A DNA stretch of 64,000 nucleotides from contig NZ_BLIN01000005.1 in the NCBI RefSeq assembly GCF_009811555.1, forward strand, positions 2,799,501 to 2,863,500, written 5' to 3'. Made by a program: the position numbers and the translations under genes. Shown piece by piece: positions 51,955 to 62,943 of the stretch. Every line of letters begins with the position of its first letter. Position 1 is the stretch's first letter. The notes beneath the pieces were generated by a model. It saw nothing but the letters and a program-made list of their open reading frames with translations, searched no databases and had not been told where the DNA came from. Source of the stretch: Streptomyces caniferus. GTDB lineage: Bacteria; Actinomycetota; Actinomycetes; Streptomycetales; Streptomycetaceae.

Positions 51955-53214
51955 ATGGCGGAGATCGACAGGCGGCGGCTGTTGGCGGCCGGCGGCGGGG
52001 TGGCCCTTGCCGCGGGGCTGGCGGCGGCGTGCGGGTCCAACACCGGCCGCGGGGGCGGTGGTTCGGGTCCGGGAATCAGTCAGTGGTACCACCAGTACGG
52101 GGAGCCGGGGACCCAGCAGGCCGTGAAGCGGTACGCCGCCGCGTACACGAAGGCGGACGTCTCGGTGCAGTGGCGGCCGGGGGATTACGACCGGCAGACG
52201 GCGGCCGCGCTGCTCACCGACTCGGGGCCGGACGTCTTCGAGGTCAACGGACCGCTGCTGGACCAGATCCAGGGCGGGCAGGTCGTCGATCTGACCGCCG
52301 AGATCGAGCCGGTGAGGGACGACTTCCACCAGGCCGTACTGGCGCCGAAGATCTGGCAGGACAAGATCTGGGGCATCCCGCAGGCCGTGGACATGCAGGT
52401 GCTCTATTACCGCAAGAGTCTGCTGAAGAAGGCCGGGGTCCAGCCGCCGCGGACGCTCGACGAGCTGGTGGACGGGGCGAAGAAGCTCAGCGACAAGCAG
52501 ACCAAGGGACTCTTCCTGGGCAATGACGGCGGGGCCGGAGTGCTCGGCGGAACGCCGTTGTTCGCCGCCGGGCTGAGCCTGATCAGTGCGGACGGCAAGG
52601 TCGGGTTCGACGATCCGGCGGCGGCTCGTGCGCTCGGGAAGATCCGGCAGCTGTACGCGGACAAGTCGCTGCTGCTCGGTGCGCCCACGGACTGGTCCGA
52701 TCCGGCCGCGTTCCTCCAGGGGCTGACCGCGATGCAGTGGTCGGGGCTGTGGGCGCTGCCGCAGATCAAGAAGGCGCTGGGGGACGACTTCGGGGTGCTG
52801 CCGTTCCCGGAGGACGGAAGTGGAGGGAAGCCTTCCGTTCCGGTGGGCGCCTACGGCTCCGCGGTGAGTGCGCGCAGCAAGCGGACGGCGGAGGCGAAGG
52901 CGTTCGCCACGTGGCTGTGGGTGGACCGCACCGACTTCCAGCAGGACTTCGCGCTGTCGTACGGGTTCCACATCCCGGCCCGGATCTCCCTGGCGAAGAA
53001 GGCCCGGCAGCTGCAGAGCGGGCCGGCGGCGGACGCGGTCCGGTTCGCGACCGAACACGGATATGCCGAGCCGCTGTTGTGGACGACCCCGGACCGTACC
53101 GCCTATCAGGACGCGCTGAGCCGGATCATCAAGGGCGGCGCCAACCCGGAGAGCGAGCTGAAGGCCGTGGTGCGCAAGGTCGAGGCCGATCTGCGGCGGG
53201 TCAAGAAGAAATGA
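51955..53214 (+). CDS. Sugar ABC transporter solute-binding lipoprotein
   Basis: A 419-residue exported binding protein. The signal has a twin-Arg-like DRRRLLAAGG and a lipobox AAAC (Cys near residue 27). The mature part has the family 1 extracellular binding-protein layout: ISQWYHQYGEPGTQQAVKRY, DVFEVNGPLLDQIQGGQVVDL, WGIPQAVDMQVLYYRKSLL and GAYGSAVSARSKRTAEAKAF. The substrate is probably an oligosaccharide or glycoside. It begins a three-gene importer operon and its stop overlaps the first permease (ATGA). Confidence 0.9.
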   Translation: MAEIDRRRLLAAGGGVALAAGLAAACGSNTGRGGGGSGPGISQWYHQYGEPGTQQAVKRYAAAYTKADVSVQWRPGDYDRQTAAALLTDSGPDVFEVNGPLLDQIQGGQVVDLTAEIEPVRDDFHQAVLAPKIWQDKIWGIPQAVDMQVLYYRKSLLKKAGVQPPRTLDELVDGAKKLSDKQTKGLFLGNDGGAGVLGGTPLFAAGLSLISADGKVGFDDPAAARALGKIRQLYADKSLLLGAPTDWSDPAAFLQGLTAMQWSGLWALPQIKKALGDDFGVLPFPEDGSGGKPSVPVGAYGSAVSARSKRTAEAKAFATWLWVDRTDFQQDFALSYGFHIPARISLAKKARQLQSGPAADAVRFATEHGYAEPLLWTTPDRTAYQDALSRIIKGGANPESELKAVVRKVEADLRRVKKK

Positions 53215-54215
53215 CGGCGGGCCGGACCGAAGAGGCGGTCACCGATGTACCGGCCCCGCGGGCCGCAGTGGCGCCGGGCGCCGAGCCCCGCTCGCTCGGC
53301 GCCCGGCTGCTCGGCCCACAGCGGCGGAATCTCTGGTTCTGGCTCTTCGTCGGGCCGTTCGCGATCGGGCTGGGGCTGTTCACCTACGTGCCGTTGGTGT
53401 GGAGCGTCTACCTGAGCTTCTTCGACGCGCACAACACCGTGAGTCCGGCCGGCTCGGACTTCGTCGGGCTGGGCAACTACGGCGCGATGCTGAGCGATCC
53501 GGCATTCCTCGGCAGCCTGGGCACCTTTCTGCTGTTCACGGCGTTCATCGTGCCGGCGACCTATGCGCTGTCGCTCGCGCTCGCGCTGATGGTCAACCGG
53601 CTGCGCTTCGCCCAGGCGTTCTTCCGGTCGGTGTTCTTCCTGCCGACGGCCTGCTCGTATGTCGTCGCGGCGGTGATCTGGAAGCTGTCGATCTTCAACG
53701 GGGTGCGGTTCGGGCTGGCCAACACCGTGCTGGGGTGGTTCGGCGCGGAGCAGACCGCCTGGCTGTCGACGACCGATCCGCCCTGGTACTGGCTGGTCAT
53801 CGTGACCGTACGGCTGTGGCTGCAGGCCGGGTTCTACATGATCCTCTTCCTGGCCGGGCTGCAGCGGATCTCGCCGCAGTTGTACGAGGCGGCGGCGGTG
53901 GACGGCGCGCGGCCCGGCTGGCAGGTCTTCCGGCACATCACCTTTCCGCAGTTGCGCGCCACCTCGGTGGCAGTGGTGCTGCTGTTGGTGATCAACGCGT
54001 TCCAGGCGTTCGACGAGTTCTACAACCTGCTGAGCGACGCGCGCGGCTATCCGCCCTACGCCCGGCCGCCGTTGGTCTACCTGTACTACACGGCGCTCGG
54101 ACGGGACCAGAACCTCGGACTGGGCAGCGCGGGTGCGGTGATCCTGGCGCTGATCATCGCGGTGGCGACGGTCGTCCAGGCCCGCTGGTTCGGCCTCGGC
54201 CGCAAGGAGGAGTGA
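53211..54215 (+). CDS. Sugar ABC transporter permease (MalF-type)
   Basis: A 334-residue integral membrane protein with six main membrane segments, of which the first is LWFWLFVGPFAIGLGLFTYV. The EAA loop that contacts the ATPase is LYEAAAVDGARPGWQVFRHI, in the usual place before the fifth segment. It forms the channel together with the following MalG-type permease. Its start overlaps the binding-protein stop. No ATPase gene follows, so it likely uses a shared one such as MsiK encoded elsewhere. Confidence 0.93.
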   Translation: MTAGRTEEAVTDVPAPRAAVAPGAEPRSLGARLLGPQRRNLWFWLFVGPFAIGLGLFTYVPLVWSVYLSFFDAHNTVSPAGSDFVGLGNYGAMLSDPAFLGSLGTFLLFTAFIVPATYALSLALALMVNRLRFAQAFFRSVFFLPTACSYVVAAVIWKLSIFNGVRFGLANTVLGWFGAEQTAWLSTTDPPWYWLVIVTVRLWLQAGFYMILFLAGLQRISPQLYEAAAVDGARPGWQVFRHITFPQLRATSVAVVLLLVINAFQAFDEFYNLLSDARGYPPYARPPLVYLYYTALGRDQNLGLGSAGAVILALIIAVATVVQARWFGLGRKEE

Positions 54216-54221
54216 GCACCG

Positions 54222-55058
54222 ATGCATGATGCGCTGACCAGAGCCGGGCGCGCGCTGCGGCTCGTCTTCCTGATCGCCCTCGCGCTGCTGTTCCTGATCC
54301 CCTTCTACCTGCTGGTGCGGAACGGGCTGGCGACCGAGCGGGACATCACGGCGCCCGGCTGGACGTTCTTCCCGCACACGCTGCAGTGGTCGAACCTGAC
54401 CGAGGTCTTCCGGGACCCGAACCTCCCCCTGGGGCGGGCGCTGCTCAACTCCACGCTGATCGCGGTCTCGACGACCCTCGGTACGGTGCTGCTGGCCTCC
54501 CTCGCGGGATACGGCCTGGCCCGGATCCCCTACCGGCGGGCCAATCTCGTCTTCTACGCGATCCTGGGGACGCTGATGGTCCCGGCGGCCGTGACGTTCG
54601 TGCCGAGCTTCGTGCTGGTGTCGACGCTCGGCTGGATCTCCACGCTGCGGGGGCTGGTCGTGCCGACGCTGTTCAGCGCGTTCGCCTGCTTCATCTTCCG
54701 GCAGTACTTTCTGGGCTTCCCCAAGGAGCTGGAGGACGCGGCACGGGTCGACGGGCTCGGCTACTGGCGGACGTACTGGCGGATCGTGGTGCCCAACGCC
54801 CGGCCGGTCTTCGCCGCCGTCGGCACCATCGTCTTCATCGGCGCCTGGAACGCGTTCCTGTGGCCGCTGGTGATCGGGCAGGACCGGGAGGCCTGGACGG
54901 TGCAGGTGGCGCTGTCGACGTTCACCACCGCGCAGAACCTCAATCTGCACGAGCTGTTCGTGGCCGCGGCGGTCTCGATCGCCCCGTTGGTGGTGGTCTT
55001 CCTGCTGCTCCAGCGGTACATCGTCGCGGGCGTGGAGCGCAGCGGAATCGACGACTGA
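54222..55058 (+). CDS. Sugar ABC transporter permease (MalG-type)
   Basis: A 278-residue membrane protein, the second half of the channel. It has six membrane segments, beginning LRLVFLIALALLFLIPFYLL. The EAA loop is LEDAARVDGLGYWRTYWRIV. The C terminus RYIVAGVERSGIDD is typical of the MalG group. It begins 6 bp after the MalF-type gene. Nothing follows on this strand until a Cys-rich short ORF 40 bp downstream, which probably belongs to the next gene. Confidence 0.93.
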   Translation: MHDALTRAGRALRLVFLIALALLFLIPFYLLVRNGLATERDITAPGWTFFPHTLQWSNLTEVFRDPNLPLGRALLNSTLIAVSTTLGTVLLASLAGYGLARIPYRRANLVFYAILGTLMVPAAVTFVPSFVLVSTLGWISTLRGLVVPTLFSAFACFIFRQYFLGFPKELEDAARVDGLGYWRTYWRIVVPNARPVFAAVGTIVFIGAWNAFLWPLVIGQDREAWTVQVALSTFTTAQNLNLHELFVAAAVSIAPLVVVFLLLQRYIVAGVERSGIDD

Positions 55059-55098
55059 CGGATTGAGGACACCCGCCCGAGGGAGTACGGTGCGTGGC

Positions 55099-55239
55099 AT
55101 GAGCACGCACCCGACCGCCCGTGAGGTGGCACCGCGCGACCGCGGTCCCCACGGCGAGTGCGCGCCCCGCGGCCTGAGCTTCCTGCGCCGCCGCGGCCGG
55201 GTGGGGTCTCCCCCGGTCTGCTGTCCCTGTACGTCCTGA
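55099..55239 (+). CDS. Cys-rich short leader ORF upstream of TauD-type gene
   Basis: A 46-codon ORF (an in-frame GTG three codons earlier is possible) starting MSTHPTAREVAP. It ends CCPCTS just before its stop, with Cys codons 41, 42 and 44, and another at 21. No ribosome site is visible, so translation may begin leaderless from the transcript start. This is the layout of cysteine-responsive attenuator ORFs described upstream of sulfur genes in mycobacteria and of leader peptides annotated before sulfur genes in Streptomyces. It ends 165 bp before a dioxygenase of the taurine/sulfonate type. A regulatory role is inferred. Confidence 0.55.
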   Translation: MSTHPTAREVAPRDRGPHGECAPRGLSFLRRRGRVGSPPVCCPCTS

Positions 55240-55404
55240 CGGCTTCACGCGCCGACGTCCGACGTCGACGGCCAACGTTCCCCGGCCGTGTCCCCCGTGG
55301 CCGCACGACGCGCTCCGCCCGCACTGTGCATGGCTTCCCGCGCGCACTCTCCCTCCCCTCGCTCCCCTACGCCCTTCTCCGCCGCTCCCCTTCAGGAGGA
55401 CCAG

Positions 55405-56352
55405 TTGACGACCCTCGCCGACTCCCCGGCTCCCCTCGCCCCCGCCCTGCGCCCCCACCGCATCCCCGCCGACGGCCTGTACGAAGGTCACCGCGTCCTG
55501 CGCCGGACTCCCGAAGGCTGGGACGACCGGCCGTACGAGCGCTTCGAGATCGTGCCGCAGGCGGCCACCATCGGGGCCGAAATCCGTGGGCTGGACCTGT
55601 CCCGCCCGCTGTCCGACGGCCTGCGCGCGGAGCTGAACCGGGCGTTGCTGGAGTGGAAGGTGCTGTTCTTCCGCGGGCAGCATCTGAGCTCCGCGGCACA
55701 GCGCGAATTCGCTCGTAATTGGGGTGAGCTGGAGAGCAACCCGTTGCTGGCGCGGGGCGATTCGAAGGATGTGGTGCGGTTCGACAAGGCGGCCGGCGGG
55801 GTCCCGACGTTCGAGAACGTATGGCACACGGATGTCACGTTCCTGGAACGGCCCGCGCTGGGTGCGGTGTTGCAACTGCGGGAGGTCCCGCCCACGGGCG
55901 GCGACACGATGTGGGCCGATATGGCGGCGGCATACGACAATTTGCCTCCGGAAATCCGGGCACGGATCAATGACGCGCGGGCGGTGCACGACTATCTCCC
56001 GGGTTTCGCGCGCTTCTACTCCGCGGCTCAACTGGCGCCATTTCAGGAGGAGTTCCCTCCGGTTGAGCACCCGGTGGTGCGCCGGCACCCGGAGACCGGG
56101 CGGCGGATGCTGTTCGTCAACGCCTCCTTCACCACCCGGATCGTGGGTCTGGAGGAGGCGGAGAGCGACCGGCTGTTGCGGCTGTTGTTCCAGCAGGCGC
56201 AGGTGCCGGAGTTTCAGGTGCGGTGGCGCTGGCAGGCGGGGGACCTCGCGTTCTGGGACAACCGCGCCACCCAGCACTACGCGGTGAACGACTACGGGCC
56301 GCACCGCCGGGTCGCCGAACGGGTCGCCATCGCGGGCGATCGCCCCTGCTGA
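55405..56352 (+). CDS. TauD/TfdA-family Fe(II)/2-oxoglutarate dioxygenase
   Basis: A 315-residue non-haem iron enzyme. The facial triad is visible as WHTDVTF (His, Asp) and ATQHYAVNDY (second His). The 2-oxoglutarate-binding Arg lies in HRRVAERVAI. The N-terminal strand YERFEIVPQAATIGAEIRGL is characteristic. Family members free sulfite from taurine or alkylsulfonates, or hydroxylate other acids. The short Cys-rich ORF upstream favours a sulfur role. The start is TTG at 55405 behind a clear AGGAGGA site. It has no permease or ssu genes next to it. Confidence 0.85.
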   Translation: MTTLADSPAPLAPALRPHRIPADGLYEGHRVLRRTPEGWDDRPYERFEIVPQAATIGAEIRGLDLSRPLSDGLRAELNRALLEWKVLFFRGQHLSSAAQREFARNWGELESNPLLARGDSKDVVRFDKAAGGVPTFENVWHTDVTFLERPALGAVLQLREVPPTGGDTMWADMAAAYDNLPPEIRARINDARAVHDYLPGFARFYSAAQLAPFQEEFPPVEHPVVRRHPETGRRMLFVNASFTTRIVGLEEAESDRLLRLLFQQAQVPEFQVRWRWQAGDLAFWDNRATQHYAVNDYGPHRRVAERVAIAGDRPC

Positions 56353-56554
56353 CGGGCAGCGGCCTCGCACAGCCGGCGGCGCCCGTCAGGAGGACGGACC
56401 CGCCGGGCGCCCAGAGCCCCGCGGAGGGCGGCAGGGCGTCCCCGGCGCACGGGCCGAGCAGCCCCACGCCCAGAGCGCCCAGGACGCCCCCGGCGCGCGG
56501 CACAGGGTGCCCCACGCGCCCGGAGACGCCCCCGGCGCCGTTCACCTCGGCCGC

Positions 56555-57556
56555 TCACCCCAGCCGTTCGTACGCCGCCGCCTCCGCCGGACGCGCACCG
56601 CGCAGCAGGGCCGCGCCCAGCGGGGTGAGGGTGTGCAGCACCGCGTTGCCCTGCCGCAGGGTGACCAGCAGGCCGGCGTCGCGGAGCACCGTCGCGTGCT
56701 GACTGGCCGAGGCCAGCGAGACATCGGCGCGGCGGGCGAGTTCGCTGGTGGTGCAGCCGACGCCGATGCCCTGGAGTATCGCGGAACGGGTCTGGCCGAC
56801 GAGCCGGCCGAGGGAACGTTCCGGCGGGACCTGCGGGGTGAGCCGCGGTGTGTGGTGTTCCACGGGGTAGACCAGCACGGGCGTGAGGTCCGTGTTGTGG
56901 AAGGTGACCGGGGTGCGGCGACAGAAGTACGACGGCAGCAGCAACAGCCCCCGGCCGCCGAGGTGGAGGTCGCGGTCCACCGGATAGTCGGCCTCCAGGA
57001 CGGGCGGGCGCCAGCGCATCATCGGCGGGAGCGAGGCGAGCAGCCGGTCCGCGCCGCCGTCGAGCAACGCCCTGCCGCGGGCGGCCCGGTCGGCCTCGAT
57101 ACGGCTCTGGACGCGCGGCCAGTGCGGGGCGACGGCCGCCTCGTAGTAGCGCTGGAGGATGCCGGCGAGTCTGCCCAGGGCGCGGGTGTCCCCCTCGGCC
57201 ATCGCCCGTATCCACGACGGGAACGGGCGGGCGGCCATGGAGAGCCGGGCGAGTTCCTCGTGCAGCCGGCTCGCGGGCGTCTCGCGCAGCGCCGCGAGCG
57301 CGTCGGTCAGGCCCAGCACGCCTTCGGCGGGCGTCAGGAAATCGGGGAAATACCCGCGGGTGGGCACGAGCGGCGCCAGCAGTCGCGCTTCGCCATTCAA
57401 CTTTCCGCGCGTTTCCGATCGCCATTTGCCGAACGTCGAATCGTCCCGCCGGTCGCGCAGCCGGTGAAAGCTTAAGACGGTCTCCCACAGTGCGTCCGGG
57501 CGTGCCGCAATGCGCACGCGGGCCAGATCGAGTCCACTGAAATGGACGCGTAACAC
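56555..57556 (-). CDS. ArsR-like winged-helix regulator with N-terminal DUF5937 domain
   Basis: A 333-residue protein. The C-terminal 80 residues are a winged helix-turn-helix (TRSAILQGIGVGCTTSELAR, then DVSLASASQHATVLRDAGLL). The N-terminal 230 residues, starting LRVHFSGLDLARVRIA, form the DUF5937 domain that is typically attached to such regulators in Streptomyces. It probably binds a small ligand. The start is GTG 57556 with GGGG upstream, and an upstream TTG would only add a few residues. It is convergent with the dioxygenase gene about 200 bp away. Confidence 0.8.
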   Translation of the reverse strand: MLRVHFSGLDLARVRIAARPDALWETVLSFHRLRDRRDDSTFGKWRSETRGKLNGEARLLAPLVPTRGYFPDFLTPAEGVLGLTDALAALRETPASRLHEELARLSMAARPFPSWIRAMAEGDTRALGRLAGILQRYYEAAVAPHWPRVQSRIEADRAARGRALLDGGADRLLASLPPMMRWRPPVLEADYPVDRDLHLGGRGLLLLPSYFCRRTPVTFHNTDLTPVLVYPVEHHTPRLTPQVPPERSLGRLVGQTRSAILQGIGVGCTTSELARRADVSLASASQHATVLRDAGLLVTLRQGNAVLHTLTPLGAALLRGARPAEAAAYERLG

Positions 57557-57840
57557 CGAACCCCACCCCTGGTTTGCTCCGTCGGCCCCCGGCACGCCTG
57601 AGTATGCACGCCAACACGCGCGGTCACCATGCCCTTTTGGCCAGACTTGAAAGTGGTCGCGCCACCGGGCAGGTCGGAGGAAAGCTTGTACTCAATTCAG
57701 CGGCGGCGCGAACGGACCGGGTTGCTCGATCCCGTGGGGGGTGATGGGCAACCACCCGGCCGGTCGCCAGCCCCGCTGAAGGCCGCCTTCCCGCGCCGAC
57801 CGGGGTGGCGGCAGCTCCCGAGGGGGGAGTCCGGAGAAAG

Positions 57841-57874
57841 CGAGGGCGGCACCTCCGCACAGGTGCCGCCCTCG
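57841..57874 (-). terminator. Duplicated hairpin, distal copy
   Basis: A 34-nt perfect inverted repeat (14-bp stem GAGGGCGGCACCT-type, 6-nt loop). It is identical base for base to the copy at 57949-57982, so the two form a double terminator for leftward transcription from ppdK. Confidence 0.7.
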
Positions 57875-57948
57875 TTCCCGTTCCGGAGCGCACGACAACG
57901 CGACGCGCCGACAGCGACGGCCCAGGAGCGCCCCTGCCGCACAAAAAC

Positions 57949-57982
57949 CGAGGGCGGCACCTCCGCACAGGTGCCGCCCTCG
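57949..57982 (-). terminator. Duplicated hairpin, ppdK-proximal copy
   Basis: The same 34-nt inverted repeat as at 57841-57874, offset by 108 bp, about 140 bp past the ppdK stop. Flanking bases such as GTTCCGGAG are also shared, so a block of more than 40 bp was duplicated. Confidence 0.7.
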
Positions 57983-58122
57983 TTGGGGTTCCGGAGCCGA
58001 CAGCCGGGCGGCTGAGGGTTGGGCCCGCACCGCAGGCTCCGGTGGTCGTTCAGGCCACCGCAGGCGCGCTCGGCGCCCGCGGTGACCGGTGGGGACAGCG
58101 GTGACCGCTGCCCCCGGTGCGG

Positions 58123-60858
<2,736 letters not shown>

Positions 60859-61183
60859 GGCACTGACTCCTCGCCGACGGGCTGCCCTGACGGCCAGGAA
60901 CATACCCAGATCGAAGGCGTATGGGTACGTCCACTTGGTCGACATACGTGTGTAACCAGTCGTCCGCCACTGGATCGAAAGTGATCACGCATTCGGCGGC
61001 GCCTTCATTACCTGAATGCATCACTCCGCTACGCAGTCAAAAGTGGGGTCGTGTGCTACTCAGTGCAACGAATGGCGTAATCAGTCGAACACATGAGCCC
61101 TGGCACCCGGTGCCACCATTGGAGAGATGGAACCCCCTACCGACCGCTCATCTGAGCGCAACGCCTATCAGGGGTGGCGAGAA
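60859..61183. promoter_or_regulatory. 325-bp gap upstream of ppdK
   Basis: AT-richer than the surroundings, with no gene seen. It holds the leftward ppdK promoter and the end of the amidotransferase transcript. A short inverted repeat TGGCAC-CCG-GTGCCA (61101-61115) could be an operator. Widely spaced CACATGAG/CTCATGTG copies near 61091 and 61192 form another possible pair. Confidence 0.4.
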
Positions 61184-61927
61184 TCACGCGCTCATGTGTG
61201 ACTGGGTCCCATCATTTGGACCCTCTTCGGGGGCTCGATCCATGACCTGATCAAGGAATGCGTCGACCAGAACGCGCGCCCGCTCCCGTGCGGCCGGCAG
61301 ATCTGCCCGCAATTCGGCCACCAGCCGCTCCGGGTCGACCCCGACCTCCGCCGCGATCGCCGTCCCGTCCTCGTCGAACCAGGCCTGCAGCACCTCGGGC
61401 GTCAGCTCCGGATGGAACTGCACCCCCCACGAGCGGCCGCAGACGAAGGCCTGCGAGGCGAACTCGTTGCGCGCCACCTCCCGGGCGCCCGGCGGCAGCA
61501 GCCAGCGGTCCCCGTGGAACTGGAACCAGGGCCCCGCCCCGACCAGATCCGGCGCGTCGGTGGTGAGGCGGCTCCAGCCCAGTTCGAAGCGCGGGGCGAC
61601 CTCGATGCCCCCGCCGAGGGCCGTGGCCAGCGCCTGACCGCCGAAACAGATGCCGAGCACCGGTATCCCGGCCTCGTGCGCCGACCGCAGCAGGGCCAGC
61701 TCCGCCTCGATCCAGGCGTTCCGCCGCGCCACCGACCACGGAGCACCGAGTGTCAGGATCAGGTCATAGTTCTCGGCCGCCGGGAAGGCCACCTCGACGT
61801 CCGGAGTCGTATACCGCTCGGCCGGCACGACGAGCAGCTCGTCGAGCTCGAAGCCCCGCTCGGCCAGCCGCTCGCCTATGTGGCCCGCGGTGGACAGATG
61901 GTCGTGGACGATGACCAAGGCGCGCAT
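61184..61927 (-). CDS. Class I glutamine amidotransferase-like protein
   Basis: A 247-residue protein with the class I triad: nucleophile Cys in VLGICFGGQALA, His-Glu in VQFHPELTPE. It begins LVIVHDHLSTAGHIGERL, the usual first strand. A stand-alone domain of this type may act on gamma-glutamyl compounds (like PuuD-type hydrolases) or supply ammonia to a partner. No synthase partner is next to it. The start is ATG 61927. It is 114 bp downstream of the MarR gene on the same strand and may be under its control. Confidence 0.85.
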   Translation of the reverse strand: MRALVIVHDHLSTAGHIGERLAERGFELDELLVVPAERYTTPDVEVAFPAAENYDLILTLGAPWSVARRNAWIEAELALLRSAHEAGIPVLGICFGGQALATALGGGIEVAPRFELGWSRLTTDAPDLVGAGPWFQFHGDRWLLPPGAREVARNEFASQAFVCGRSWGVQFHPELTPEVLQAWFDEDGTAIAAEVGVDPERLVAELRADLPAARERARVLVDAFLDQVMDRAPEEGPNDGTQSHMSA

Positions 61928-62041
61928 ATGGGCACTCCCCTGTGGTGGTGGGGCCGGTGTCGGGCCCTCGACCGATGTGTGGGCCGGGATCGGACCCGAT
62001 TGTCGTGGACGCGAGGGCCGATGCGCCCCGGCAGTCCCCTC

Positions 62042-62641
62042 CTACCCCTCGTGCCCCGCCGTCTCGTGCCTCTTGGCCCGGCGGCCGCTCCGTCGTGGCC
62101 GGGGGTCGTGGCCGTCCAGCAGTTCCAGGCGGCGGTCCGCGCCTCGGGTCTCGACCTGCACCACGATCCGGCGCAGCAGGTCCGCCAGGTCCAGCGCCTC
62201 GTCGTCGCTCAATTCCCCGGTGACGAAGACTTCTTCGGCGTTGAACTCCGGAAAGACCCGGCCCATCAGCCGCTCGCCCTCCGGGGTGAGCGCGAGCAGG
62301 GCGAGCCGCCCGTCGCCCGGGTGGGTCTTGCGCTCCATCAGGCCGCGGGCCTGGAGGGTGCGGGCGACGCCGGTGAGCGTGCCCTTGGAGATGCCGGCCT
62401 CCTCGGCGACCCGGCGGGTCTCCATCTCGCCCCCGATCCACACCACCCACAGCACGACGAACGAGGTCCAGGTCAGCTCGGCGCCGCGCAGTACGGAGTT
62501 CTCGAAGTGCTGCCGTACGGCCGCCGCGGCGCGGTAGATGTTCGCGACCGCCGCCATCTGCTCGTGGCGGACGGGGGTGTCGCCGAGCTTGGCCCGGACG
62601 GCCTGCTCCGTGTCGTCGATGGAACGGTGCCCGCTCACCAC
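62042..62641 (-). CDS. MarR-family transcriptional regulator
   Basis: A 199-residue regulator. It has an N-terminal dimer helix (HEQMAAVANIYRAAAAVRQH), the winged helix core (METRRVAEEAGISKGTLTGV, ARTLQARGLMERKTHPGDGR) and a C-terminal dimer helix. A basic tail of about 25 residues (RPRRSGRRAKRHE) follows. The start is one of two adjacent GTGs, with 62641 preferred after a GAGGGAG site. It lies just upstream of the amidotransferase in the same direction, the natural target along with itself. Confidence 0.85.
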   Translation of the reverse strand: MVSGHRSIDDTEQAVRAKLGDTPVRHEQMAAVANIYRAAAAVRQHFENSVLRGAELTWTSFVVLWVVWIGGEMETRRVAEEAGISKGTLTGVARTLQARGLMERKTHPGDGRLALLALTPEGERLMGRVFPEFNAEEVFVTGELSDDEALDLADLLRRIVVQVETRGADRRLELLDGHDPRPRRSGRRAKRHETAGHEG

Positions 62642-62943
62642 GGCGTCTCCCTCAGCGTCGTCCGCGCTCCCGGCCGCCCCGCACCGCATCTCGTCGGGGG
62701 CCGGGCGGGCCGGTTGCGGGCCGCCGCACGCCCCTTCCGCATCCCGTATCCGGTGTTCCGCACCCGGACCGGTACGCGCGCAGCCCGTACGGACTCAAAC
62801 GGTAGCGCGAGGGGTGCCGGTCCGCCGTCGGTCGTGGCGCCGACACGCCGACATACCGATGCGCAGGCCTGCACGCTTATGGTGCGGCCGACGCGCTCCG
62901 CCCCCGGCCGCCCCCGTATCCGCCCCGGCCGCCCGCTGCCGGC
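62642..62943. other. Gap between dusB and MarR genes
   Basis: About 300 bp with only shadow frames. It should contain the MarR promoter and the dusB transcript end. I see no clear operator. Confidence 0.4.
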
